In this document: piece by piece, positions 55,316 through 63,104 of the stretch
Layout: the number at the start of each line of letters is the position of its first letter
Position numbering within the stretch: position 1 is the first letter of the stretch
Position numbers and translations under genes: made by a program
Notes under the pieces: generated by a model
Told to the model about the DNA's origin: nothing
The model's input: only the letters and a program-made list of their open reading frames with translations
The model's database searches: none
Assembly: GCF_030063335.1 (NCBI RefSeq)
Contig: NZ_JASISW010000010.1
Location: 62,001-126,000, forward strand
DNA length: 64,000 nucleotides
Direction of reading: 5' to 3'
DNA from: Rhodococcus sp. G-MC3
GTDB taxonomy: Bacteria; Actinomycetota; Actinomycetes; Mycobacteriales; Mycobacteriaceae

Positions 55316-56122
55316 GTGATCGATGTCAAAAGCTGGCTGAATCCGCCTCCACCCGAGGCAGGCCCACCACTCGAACCGAGTGAACGCCGCGCAATCAAGA
55401 TCGAGATCGCACTCGTTCTACTCGTCACATTCGGGCTCAGCGGCCTCAGCAGCATCCTGTCCCTCATCGAGGACGCGCTCCTTGCGGGCAGTCTCTCCGA
55501 CCAGACCGTTGCCCTCAACACTTCGAGTTCCAGCCTCGGCATCATCGACCTGCTCTACCAGCTCCTTCGCATCCTGCGACTCTGCGCGTGGGGTGGCCTC
55601 GGGCTGTATTTGCTGTGGCGCGCCGGCCTCGGCCCCAGACGCATCGGCCTCGCGAGACCCCGCGCGAAGACTGATCTGTTGCAGGGCCTCGGACTGGCAG
55701 CCCTCATCGGTCTCCCCGGTCTCGTGTTCTACCTCATCGGTAACGCCATTGGTCTCAATCTCACAGTGCTGCCCAGCACGATCAACGATCACTGGTGGCG
55801 TCTCCCTGCACTCGTTGCCTACGCGTTCGCCAACTCGGGGGCCGAGGAAATCATCGTCGTCGCCTACCTGATCTCCAGATTGCGACGGCTGGGCCTCGGC
55901 GAGAACAGCTCACTGTTCGCCTCCGCCGTTTTGAGGGGTTCATATCACCTCTACCAGGGCCTCGGCGCGGGGATCGGGAACCTGCTGATGGGTCTGGTGT
56001 TCGGCCGGTTCTGGCAGAAAACGAACCGCCTCTGGCCACTGCTGATCGCGCACGCGCTGATCGACATCGTCGCGTTCGTCGGATACACCGCGCTGCGCAC
56101 CCATCTGTCCTGGCTGCCCTGA
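55316..56122 (+). CDS. CPBP-family intramembrane metalloprotease
   Basis: The 268-residue membrane protein has about seven to eight helices and the CPBP motifs in relaxed form: SGAEEIIVVAYLISRL (Glu-Glu pair), RGSYHLYQGL and LIAHALIDIVAF. The usual Arg three residues after the second Glu is not exact, so it may be a divergent member. The start is GTG. It lies 21 bp after the DUF2470 gene and 25 bp before the LCP gene in the same direction, so the three may be co-transcribed. The substrate is unknown. Confidence 0.82.
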   Translation: MIDVKSWLNPPPPEAGPPLEPSERRAIKIEIALVLLVTFGLSGLSSILSLIEDALLAGSLSDQTVALNTSSSSLGIIDLLYQLLRILRLCAWGGLGLYLLWRAGLGPRRIGLARPRAKTDLLQGLGLAALIGLPGLVFYLIGNAIGLNLTVLPSTINDHWWRLPALVAYAFANSGAEEIIVVAYLISRLRRLGLGENSSLFASAVLRGSYHLYQGLGAGIGNLLMGLVFGRFWQKTNRLWPLLIAHALIDIVAFVGYTALRTHLSWLP

Positions 56123-56147
56123 GCTCGCCGATAGGTACAGTCGATTC

Positions 56148-57632
56148 GTGAACGACGACGAGCGGGATCGTGGAACCCCCCGGCAGGGCACACCTCCTGG
56201 CCGCCGCGTACCCCCACCTGCCGGCGGCGGACCCCCTCCCGGCTACAGGCCCCCTCCGCCTGGCAATCGCCCGCCCGGTTCGCAGCCGCCTCCCGGCTAC
56301 CGCCCCCCTCCCGGACAACGCCCACCCCCCGGTTACCGACCTCCCCCCGAACAGCGACCTCCTGGCGGGCGGGGACAGCCGCCGCCGCGCGAGGGCACCC
56401 AAATCATCCGGCGTGACGGCCGACCGGCGGACCCGAACCCAGGCCGGCAAGCGTGGTCTCAGGCACCCGAGCCCGGTGCCGTCTCCCGTGGACCGAATCC
56501 GACGCAGCAGTATTCACGCCACGAGGACAGCAGGTACGCACCAACCCAGGCCCCACAGCCTTACACCGAGCAACCTCGTCGCAACGAACCGCGGCGTGAC
56601 GAACCACTACGTCGTCAGCCCGCTCCCCCGCCCGAGCGCGCGCTCCGCCGCCCCGAACCAACCAAGCCGCCGCGTACACGCAAGAAGCGGCACTGGGGTC
56701 GACGGTTCGGCCTGACGTTCCTCGCGCTGCTTCTGGTAGTCGGCGGATTGGTCTTCTACGTGGACAGTTCGTTGACACGCGTCGATGCGCTGAGCAGTTA
56801 CGACGGGCGCATCGCCGACACCCCCGGTACCAATTGGTTGCTCGTCGGTTCCGATTCACGCGCCGGCCTGACGCCCGACCAGGAAGCGGCGTTGGCAACG
56901 GGCGGCGAAACCGGGCCCAGTCGAACCGACACGATCATCGTGATCCACATCCCGTCCGGAGGCGGAGCCACCACGATGGTGAGCCTGCCGCGTGACTCCT
57001 ACGTGTCGGTTCCCGGTAACGGCCAAGACAAGCTCAATGCGTCGTTCGCGATCGGCGGGCCGCCACTGCTCGTCCAAACCGTGGAGGGCGCAACGGGATT
57101 GAAGATGGACCACTATGCCGAAATCGGGTTCGGAGGTTTCGCAGGCATCGTCGACGCGCTCGGCGGTGTCGATGTCTGTGTGCAGAACGCGATCTCGGAT
57201 CCACTCGCCGGGATCGATCTTCCTGCGGGATGCCAGGAACTCGAGGGCTCGCAAGCACTCGGATTCGTTCGTTCGCGCGCAACCGCACTCGCCGACCTCG
57301 ATCGCATGAACAATCAGCGTCAGTTCATGTCAGCGTTGCTGTCCAAGGCGACCAGTCCGTCGACCTTCCTCAATCCGTTCCGTCTCTGGCCGTTGGTGAA
57401 GGACACGGCGTCCTCGCTCAGCGTCGACGAGGGTGACCACATCTGGAATCTGGCGTCGCTGGCATGGGCGATGCGGGGCGATCTTGTCACGACGACCGTT
57501 CCGGTAGCTGGATTCGAGGACACCGAGGTCGGGAATGTGTTGCTGTGGGATTCGGACCGAGCCTCGCAATTCTTCGGCGCTCTCGCGGAGGACCGTCAGA
57601 TACCGGAGGAGCTTCGCACAGCGGGCCCCTGA
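56148..57632 (+). CDS. LytR-CpsA-Psr (LCP) family cell-wall ligase
   Basis: The 494-residue protein has an N-terminal cytoplasmic Pro/Arg-rich region of about 175 residues with repeated GYRPPP units. A membrane helix (FGLTFLALLLVVGGLVFYVD, about 187-207) and an external LCP domain (about 225-400) follow. LCP features are NWLLVGSDSRAG, GPSRTDTIIVIHIP, VSLPRDSYVSVPG and FVRSRATALADLDR. In mycolata LCP enzymes attach arabinogalactan to peptidoglycan, linking it to the wall genes in region 1. The Pro-rich repeat is DNA-level too, but not a CRISPR. Confidence 0.92.
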   Translation: MNDDERDRGTPRQGTPPGRRVPPPAGGGPPPGYRPPPPGNRPPGSQPPPGYRPPPGQRPPPGYRPPPEQRPPGGRGQPPPREGTQIIRRDGRPADPNPGRQAWSQAPEPGAVSRGPNPTQQYSRHEDSRYAPTQAPQPYTEQPRRNEPRRDEPLRRQPAPPPERALRRPEPTKPPRTRKKRHWGRRFGLTFLALLLVVGGLVFYVDSSLTRVDALSSYDGRIADTPGTNWLLVGSDSRAGLTPDQEAALATGGETGPSRTDTIIVIHIPSGGGATTMVSLPRDSYVSVPGNGQDKLNASFAIGGPPLLVQTVEGATGLKMDHYAEIGFGGFAGIVDALGGVDVCVQNAISDPLAGIDLPAGCQELEGSQALGFVRSRATALADLDRMNNQRQFMSALLSKATSPSTFLNPFRLWPLVKDTASSLSVDEGDHIWNLASLAWAMRGDLVTTTVPVAGFEDTEVGNVLLWDSDRASQFFGALAEDRQIPEELRTAGP

Positions 57633-57662
57633 CGGGTCTGCGCTGGGAGTAGCCTCCCCCTC

Positions 57663-58208
57663 ATGACTCCGACTCCGCTGGGCAGCATGGCTTTCGACCA
57701 ACTTCTCCTCGCTCAGGTCGGTCACGAGTTCACCGCATCGCAGCAATACATCTCGATCGCGGTGTGGTTCGACACCAACGATCTTCCGCAGCTCGCTCGC
57801 CGCTTCTACGCGCAGGCGGCCGAGGAGCGCGGTCACGCGCTGATGATGATTCGATACCTCGTCGACAGAGGAGTGAAAATTGCCATCCCCGGCCTCGGCG
57901 ATACCGTCACCCAATTCGCGAAGATCGCGGAGCCCGTCGAATTGGCCCTGGCACAGGAGAGCACGGTCACCGATCAGATCACTGCGCTCGCACGTACCGC
58001 TCGCGCCGAGGGCGACTACATCGGCGAACGTTTCGTCCAGTGGTTCCTCCAGGAACAGGTCGAGGAGGTGGCGAGCATCAGGAGCCTGTTGAACATCGTT
58101 CGCCGGGCAGGTGGTCAGCTCTTCGATATCGAGGAATACGTTGCTCGCGAAACGAACGCTCGGGTGAACCGCACCACCGATGCGCCGAAAATAGCGGGCG
58201 CCTTCTGA
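57663..58208 (+). CDS. Ferritin
   Basis: The 181-residue four-helix-bundle iron-storage protein keeps the ferroxidase ligands: Glu22, Tyr29, Glu55, His58 (EERGHA), Glu99 and Gln132. Length fits non-haem ferritin. It is directly upstream of a second ferritin (BfrB-like) with which it shares about half its residues by eye, so the pair arose by duplication. No iron box is seen before this copy; it may be read from the upstream LCP operon 30 bp away. It would store excess iron in the cytoplasm. Confidence 0.92.
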   Translation: MTPTPLGSMAFDQLLLAQVGHEFTASQQYISIAVWFDTNDLPQLARRFYAQAAEERGHALMMIRYLVDRGVKIAIPGLGDTVTQFAKIAEPVELALAQESTVTDQITALARTARAEGDYIGERFVQWFLQEQVEEVASIRSLLNIVRRAGGQLFDIEEYVARETNARVNRTTDAPKIAGAF

Positions 58209-58233
58209 CGATTCGCCAGGTGAGAGTCAAGAA

Positions 58234-58267
58234 TTAGGCAAATCTTATTTAGGCAACCTTGACCTCA
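58234..58267. promoter_or_regulatory. Tandem IdeR-type iron boxes before bfrB
   Basis: Two overlapping boxes begin TTAGG at 58234 and 58249. The second (TTAGGCAACCTTGACCTCA) matches the iron-box consensus at about 13 of 19 positions; the first is weaker. Tandem boxes upstream of bfrB in M. tuberculosis let IdeR activate ferritin when iron is plentiful, and the same is likely here. Confidence 0.7.
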
Positions 58268-58320
58268 ATAAGGTTCAGCTTGGATGACAATGCCCTCTGA
58301 CCAGCATATTGTCTTTTTTC

Positions 58321-58875
58321 ATGAGCGCAGACGTCAACGAAACAACACACTCGAAATTCCACGCATTGCTGCGTGACCAGATCCGCAACGAATTCAATGC
58401 CTCGCACCAGTACATTGCGACGGCCGTGTATTTCGCCAACGTCGATCTCCCGCAGCTGGCACAGCACTTCTATGCGCAGGCCGTCGAAGAGCGCAATCAC
58501 GCGATGATGATCGTCCAGTACTTCCTCGACCGCGACATCACCGTCGAGCTCACCGGAGTCGACGGGGCGAAGTCTGTCTTCACCGACGCTCGCGAGCCGA
58601 TCGCATTGGCTCTCGCGCAGGAGGAGACCGTCACCGAGCAGATCATCGCCCTCGCGAGCACCGCACGCGAAGAGGGTGACTACGTGGGCGAGCAGTTCAT
58701 GCAGTGGTTCCTCAAGGAGCAGGTAGAAGAGGTTGCCAGCATGAAGACGCTGCTCAACATTGCGGACCGCGCAGGCCACAACCTGTTCGATCTAGAAGAG
58801 TTCGTCGCTCGCGAATACAGCAACTCCGTACCGGCGGACTCCGGTGCGCCCAAGGCTGCAGGCGGCTCGATCTAA
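58321..58875 (+). CDS. bfrB: Ferritin BfrB
   Basis: The 184-residue ferritin has an intact ferroxidase site: Glu24, Tyr31, Glu57, His60 (EERNHA), Glu101 and Gln134. It assembles into a 24-mer shell that oxidises and stores iron. Position before the glycerophosphodiesterase gene matches Rv3841-Rv3842c. The ATG reading MSADVNETT was chosen; there is no ribosome binding site in the T-rich leader, which fits a leaderless or unusual start. Another in-frame TTG lies 12 bp upstream. Tandem iron boxes precede it. Confidence 0.94.
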   Translation: MSADVNETTHSKFHALLRDQIRNEFNASHQYIATAVYFANVDLPQLAQHFYAQAVEERNHAMMIVQYFLDRDITVELTGVDGAKSVFTDAREPIALALAQEETVTEQIIALASTAREEGDYVGEQFMQWFLKEQVEEVASMKTLLNIADRAGHNLFDLEEFVAREYSNSVPADSGAPKAAGGSI

Positions 58876-58882
58876 GCGCTTC

Positions 58883-58934
58883 GCGCACGTGAGCGGAAAT
58901 ACGTCGCAGGGGACGTATTTCCGTTCACATGCGC
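58883..58934. repeat. ~50-bp dispersed palindrome family B, copy 2
   Basis: Arms of 23 bp pair at 21 positions; the inner arms are CGGAAATACGTC and GACGTATTTCCG around the loop GCAGGG. It shares the core and loop with the copy at 43009-43058. It lies between the convergent bfrB and DUF5926 genes as a likely bidirectional terminator. Confidence 0.8.
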
Positions 58935-58941
58935 ACAGCGC

Positions 58942-59847
58942 CTATCGCAGAGTTACCTGGCGGCCACGCAGACCATCGCGTGAACGCAACTGCTCCGAGG
59001 TCAGCGGTGCGTCGACAGCCAAAGCCTCGGTTAGCTTTTCCCCGAATGTCACTGCGGGCGTCGCCCATTCAGTCGGATGCATCTCCGGATCGAGATCGAA
59101 GACCGGGACCAGCAGGCCATGTGTGCGGAAGGACCCCGCGTACCGCGAGCCCTCTCCCAGCGTCAGATCTCCCGCAGCGTGCAGACGAGCCAACGCGAGC
59201 ATGAGATCGTCTTCGCTCTCGGGTCGCACCCAGCGCAGATGCGCCTTGGCACCCGCATCGACCCACCAGGCAGCAACGAGGCCTTCGCCTTCGAGCCTGG
59301 CCGACGGCATGATCGCCTGATTCGCGCGCTCGACCGTCGCCGCGACATCCGGTGCGGGATCGACATTCTCGGGCAGCCACCAGTTGAAGTCCTGATGCAC
59401 CGTGATCTCGAGATCGAGGGTCGGGTCCAGCACCTCCGACAATGCCGCTGTATTGCCGTCGGGATTTGCCGACTCGAGCGATTCTCCGGGCTGAGCCGTC
59501 GACGCCCACCGAAGGGCGCTCGAGAGATCAGCTGCCACGTTCGGCGAGTGCACCTGCACCTGCAGACCCGCGAAACCGGTGACGACGTCCTTCTCTTCGC
59601 GCACCAACGCTGCCACTGCACCCGGGAGGACCGTGGCGATCGTCAGCGTGCGACCGTCGACAACGACAGGCGCTGTCGCGGACGGAACGAACTCACGGAG
59701 CGCGACGAGATCGCATTCGGCTTGCACACCCTGGAACGGACGTACCGGCGCGGCCGAAAGGTTTTCACGCTCGGCTTCGCGCTGTGCGAGCTTCGCGGCT
59801 CGGTTGCTGTCCTGCTTCGGACCACTGTTTCTTTTGCTCTTACCCAC
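58942..59847 (-). CDS. DUF5926-family protein
   Basis: The 301-residue soluble protein starts with a basic Lys/Arg-rich region (MGKSKRNSGPKQDSNRAAKL). A conserved core follows with VRPFQGVQAECDLVALREFV, DFNWWLPENVDPAPD and FRTHGLLVPVFDLDPEMHPT. This pattern marks DUF5926, a widespread actinobacterial family sometimes annotated as a SecA-related protein without good reason. Function is unknown; the basic N-terminus suggests nucleic-acid or membrane contact. The 29-bp gap to the glycerophosphodiesterase gene suggests co-transcription. Confidence 0.82.
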   Translation of the reverse strand: MGKSKRNSGPKQDSNRAAKLAQREAERENLSAAPVRPFQGVQAECDLVALREFVPSATAPVVVDGRTLTIATVLPGAVAALVREEKDVVTGFAGLQVQVHSPNVAADLSSALRWASTAQPGESLESANPDGNTAALSEVLDPTLDLEITVHQDFNWWLPENVDPAPDVAATVERANQAIMPSARLEGEGLVAAWWVDAGAKAHLRWVRPESEDDLMLALARLHAAGDLTLGEGSRYAGSFRTHGLLVPVFDLDPEMHPTEWATPAVTFGEKLTEALAVDAPLTSEQLRSRDGLRGRQVTLR

Positions 59848-59876
59848 GCGTCGAAACCTACACGTTCGTCATTCCT

Positions 59877-60647
59877 CTAGGTCACTCCCTCGAGCCACGC
59901 CCGCGTCCGACCAGGATTGTTCGTGGCGATCCAACCGACACCGAGCTCGCGGCACAGATCGACGTCTTCTTTCTCGTCGACCGTCCAGCAATACGTCGCG
60001 CGTCCCGACGCCGCAGCCCGATCCACTATCGATGGATGCTCACGCAAAGTCTTGATCGACGGCCCGACAGCGGTGGCACCGACGGTTGTGGCGGCACCGC
60101 CACCGAGGTAGTGCGATGTGTCGCCGAGAAGGACCGTCGGGAGCAGAGGTGCAGACCGTCGAACCCGCCATACCGCGGTGGGGGCGAAAGACATGATGAC
60201 CGCACGCGCATGATCGGCGGACGCCGGCTGCGCGATACCGAAGCGGTGGAGTTCGGCCAGCACTTTGCTCTCGATCAGCGAGCCGTAGCGCACCGGGTGC
60301 TTGGTTTCGATGAAAAGTTTGGTCGGCTTGCTGGTCCAGTCGAGCACCAGCTGAATCAGATCGCTGAGCGTCAACAGGTCCGCAGGTTCGGCGCCGTCAC
60401 CGTAGTCGAACGTCTTGAGGGTGTCGTAATCGAGTTCGCTGACGATTCCGGTGCCGGTGGACGTGCGATCGACCCGCCGATCGTGGACACACACGATGTG
60501 ACCGTCGCGGGTCAGCCGGACGTCGCACTCCACTCCGTCTGCGCCCTCACGTAGCGCGAGATCGTAGGCGGCGAGGGTGTGTTCCTTCTTCTCCGCCGAC
60601 GCTCCTCGATGCGCGACGACGAAGGGTCCGCGGCGTCCGGAGGTCAC
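59877..60647 (-). CDS. Glycerophosphodiester phosphodiesterase (GlpQ1-like)
   Basis: The 256-residue TIM-barrel enzyme hydrolyses glycerophosphodiesters to glycerol-3-phosphate and an alcohol. The GDPD signature is VAHRGASAEKKEHTLAAYDL with the first catalytic His. GADGVECDVRLTRDG carries Glu and Asp metal ligands, and VCVHDRRVDRTS the second His. No signal peptide is present, so it acts in the cytoplasm on recycled lipid head groups. The GTG start overlaps the stop of the DUF4328 gene by four bases. Position matches Rv3842c. Confidence 0.92.
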   Translation of the reverse strand: MTSGRRGPFVVAHRGASAEKKEHTLAAYDLALREGADGVECDVRLTRDGHIVCVHDRRVDRTSTGTGIVSELDYDTLKTFDYGDGAEPADLLTLSDLIQLVLDWTSKPTKLFIETKHPVRYGSLIESKVLAELHRFGIAQPASADHARAVIMSFAPTAVWRVRRSAPLLPTVLLGDTSHYLGGGAATTVGATAVGPSIKTLREHPSIVDRAAASGRATYCWTVDEKEDVDLCRELGVGWIATNNPGRTRAWLEGVT

Positions 60648-61612
60648 GAGACCGGCACCTTGGCGGCGGCAGGCTCGGTTTCGCACTGAACGGACACGGT
60701 CCACCGGGTCGGGGCCTTGCGATCGTTGCCACGCCACCGCTGGTCGTCGATGGTGCGAATGAGTCGGATGGTCAGGAGTACGACGGCGAGTCCGACGAGC
60801 GCGACCAGCGCGGAAAACAGCACGCCGTCGGCTCGAGACTGGAGAGAATCGCGGAAGCGCCACAAGATTGCTGCCAGCACGAATCCCCAGTTGATCACCC
60901 ACGCAGCCCACCAGATACGTACCAGAACCAGTGCTCGCGGGCGGTCACTGCCACCTTTGGCGTCGACCAGTTCGGTAAGAAATACCCCTGGCATCGCGAG
61001 GGACAGGATTGGGATGAGGGACCCGACGAGGATTCCTCGAGCACTCCGAGGATCTTGGGTTCCAGCACGTTCGAATATGACTTGCCGACGGGAGATCAGC
61101 CAGCAGGCCGATGCGATGGCCGCTGCGATCCCGATGACGATGGATGCAACCTCCGCGAACATGACCAGCGCATCCGACACGACGAGAGTCGTTGGACTCA
61201 CCAGCCGAGTGCGGTTGTAGAGAAGAATTCCATAGCGAAAGAGTTCAGCGGCGGCAGCGAGCCCCAGCAGACCCCCCACGAGAAACAGCAGCCCAGGCGC
61301 GGCGGCTGCCCATCGCTGCAGGCGAGACTCGGTCTCGGGGAGTCGCAACACCGGTCGGTCGATCAGCCCCCAGCGGGGCATCTCGTCGTATCTCGGCGTA
61401 GCTACGCGCTGTGAAGCGTGTTGTCCTGACTGACGCGCCGTCCGGCTCTTCGGGCGTCGCGCAACCCACTTGAAGTTGCGTTGCCCACGCGCGGGAGCAT
61501 GCGCGGACACAGGTGAGAGCAGAACTCCGTGGCACCTGGGGCACCAGACCGCAGGACGAGCGCCGACGGGCCATCTCGTCGCGCAGCGCGCGCAGACTTG
61601 GAAAGCGGACAC
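60644..61612 (-). CDS. Zinc-ribbon DUF4328 membrane protein (Rv3843c-like)
   Basis: The 322-residue protein begins with a small zinc ribbon (CARCATRW and WCPRCHG, two CxxC pairs). A basic linker follows, then about five to six membrane helices (from about residue 100). The DUF4328-type segment LPETESRLQRWAAAAPGLL leads into the first helix, and the later WRGNDRKAPTRWTV tail fits. Function is unknown. The GTG start overlaps the stop of the rhodanese gene by one base, and its own stop overlaps the GDPD gene, so the four minus-strand genes form a coupled operon. Confidence 0.82.
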   Translation of the reverse strand: MSAFQVCARCATRWPVGARPAVWCPRCHGVLLSPVSAHAPARGQRNFKWVARRPKSRTARQSGQHASQRVATPRYDEMPRWGLIDRPVLRLPETESRLQRWAAAAPGLLFLVGGLLGLAAAAELFRYGILLYNRTRLVSPTTLVVSDALVMFAEVASIVIGIAAAIASACWLISRRQVIFERAGTQDPRSARGILVGSLIPILSLAMPGVFLTELVDAKGGSDRPRALVLVRIWWAAWVINWGFVLAAILWRFRDSLQSRADGVLFSALVALVGLAVVLLTIRLIRTIDDQRWRGNDRKAPTRWTVSVQCETEPAAAKVPVS

Positions 61613-61956
61613 TAGAGGATTCTCGCCTCGGCGCCGTCGTCACGCACGATCGGTCGACCCGCGCTGTGCCATGCGGACATTCCGCCGTCGACGTTGGTCG
61701 CTTCGTACCCGATCTGAGCGAGGTACTCAACGACTCGAAGAGATCGGCCGCCCGCCTTGCACACCACGTACAGCTCGGCGTTCGCGTCGATTTCTTCCAG
61801 CCGGGACGGGACCTCGGCCATGGGGATGTGAAGCGCACCGGGCGCGTGGCCCTGCTGCCACTCGTCGTTCTCACGAACGTCGAGAAGAATCGTCGACCCG
61901 CTCAGTTCGGCGGGGAGTTCGGCGGCGGGCACGGAAGGCAGATCCGAAGCAGACAC
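61612..61956 (-). CDS. Single-domain rhodanese
   Basis: The 114-residue single-domain protein has the rhodanese signature: LLDVRENDEWQQGHAPGALH, the active Cys66 in VVCKAGGRS and NVDGGMSAWHSAG. It transfers sulfane sulfur or handles thiosulfate or persulfide. The GTG start at 61956 is preferred; an ATG further upstream in the DnaA-box region is possible but would put the boxes inside the gene. It is the first gene of the rhodanese-DUF4328-GDPD-DUF5926 operon. Confidence 0.88.
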   Translation of the reverse strand: MSASDLPSVPAAELPAELSGSTILLDVRENDEWQQGHAPGALHIPMAEVPSRLEEIDANAELYVVCKAGGRSLRVVEYLAQIGYEATNVDGGMSAWHSAGRPIVRDDGAEARIL

Positions 61957-62030
61957 ATACGCGATCTTGTCACGGGGTACGCCGGGACTGCCACTCGCGG
62001 ATGGTGTCGATTCTGGTCCGATGGCGAAGG

Positions 62031-62090
62031 TTATCCACATTATCCACAGAATCATCCACAGAAACAGGGCATCCGCCGGTTTTATCCACA
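62031..62090. promoter_or_regulatory. Cluster of DnaA boxes
   Basis: Three exact TTATCCACA boxes (62031-62039, 62040-62048, 62082-62090) and one near match TCATCCACA (62052-62060) lie in the same orientation within 60 bp. The region is the divergent promoter between the rhodanese and LLM oxidoreductase genes. TTATCCACA is the standard high-affinity DnaA site. No dnaA or dnaN gene is in the window, so this is not shown to be oriC. It may titrate or respond to DnaA. Confidence 0.75.
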
Positions 62091-62118
62091 GGCTCGGCGC
62101 GCTCCTAGACTTGTCGAC

Positions 62119-63060
62119 ATGGTTTCCTCCAACATCGAACTGCGCGTATTCACCGAACCTCAGCAAGGCGCTACGTACGACGAACTTCTGCGCGTCGCGC
62201 AGGCAGCCGAGACTCTCGGGTACGGCGCTTTCTTCCGCTCCGACCACTACCAGGCGATGAACTCCGCTGGTCTCCCCGGACCGACCGACGCCTGGATCAC
62301 GCTTGCGGGACTCGCACGGGAGACGTCGACGATCAGGCTCGGAACGCTTGTCACGTCGGCGACATTCAGGTACCCGGGTCCGCTCGCGATCAGCGTCGCG
62401 CAGGTCGACGCCATGAGCGGAGGGCGCGTCGACTTCGGGCTCGGCGCGGGATGGTTCGAGGAGGAACACACCTCGTATGGCATTCCGTTCCCGTCGCTCG
62501 GTGAGCGTTTCGACAAGTTGGAGGAATCCTTGGCCGTCATCACCGGTCTGTGGGAAACACCGATCGGCGAAACGTTCTCTTACGTCGGTAAGCACTACAC
62601 GATCGTCGATTCCCCCGCGCTGCCGAAGCCTGCGCAATCCCCGCGCCCGCCGATCCTGATCGGGGGCGGCGGAAAGAAGCGCACCCCGGCGCTCGCTGCG
62701 AAGTACGCCGACGAGTTCAACATTCCTTTCGCGTCGCTGGAAGACACAGGGATCCAGTTCGATCGCGTGCGCGCAGCGGCTACCGCGGCGGGCCGGGATC
62801 CGGAGTCTCTCGTCTACTCGAACGCTCTGGTTCTGTGCTGCGGGAAGACCGAAGACGATATTGCGCGTCGAGCCGGGGTGATCGGCCGTGAGGTGTCCGA
62901 ACTCCGCGAGAACGGTGCCGCGGGAAGTCCGGCGGAGTTGGTGGACAAGATCGGCCGCTTCGGCGAGCTCGGGGCTTCGCGTGTCTATCTGCAGACGCTC
63001 GACCTGTCCGATCTCGACCATTTGGAACTGGTGGCGTCCGAGGTGATTCCCCAGCTGTAA
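62119..63060 (+). CDS. LLM-class F420-dependent oxidoreductase
   Basis: The 313-residue luciferase-like TIM-barrel protein has family motifs IRLGTLVTSATFRYPGPLAI, GRVDFGLGAGWFEEEH, FSYVGKHYTIVDSPALPKP and PPILIGGGGKKRTPALAAKY. It is expected to use F420. Substrate is unknown. The ATG (MVSSNIELRVF) was chosen; earlier frames run antisense to the rhodanese gene. It is divergent from the rhodanese operon with the DnaA-box cluster in its promoter region. It is only distantly similar to the other LLM enzyme at 4179. Confidence 0.88.
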   Translation: MVSSNIELRVFTEPQQGATYDELLRVAQAAETLGYGAFFRSDHYQAMNSAGLPGPTDAWITLAGLARETSTIRLGTLVTSATFRYPGPLAISVAQVDAMSGGRVDFGLGAGWFEEEHTSYGIPFPSLGERFDKLEESLAVITGLWETPIGETFSYVGKHYTIVDSPALPKPAQSPRPPILIGGGGKKRTPALAAKYADEFNIPFASLEDTGIQFDRVRAAATAAGRDPESLVYSNALVLCCGKTEDDIARRAGVIGREVSELRENGAAGSPAELVDKIGRFGELGASRVYLQTLDLSDLDHLELVASEVIPQL

Positions 63061-63104
63061 TGCGGCAACGCCGCCCGTGAGTGAAAAGTTACGGCAGGCG
63101 GGCC

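Noticed and set aside
56148..56680. Repetitive DNA considered as a CRISPR array
   Set aside because: The repeats are in-frame Pro-rich codons (GYRPPP) of an LCP protein, with irregular spacing and no spacers.
62031..62090. The DnaA-box cluster as the chromosomal origin itself
   Set aside because: No dnaA, dnaN, rpmH or AT-rich unwinding region is nearby in the window, so only a DnaA-binding cluster is supported.
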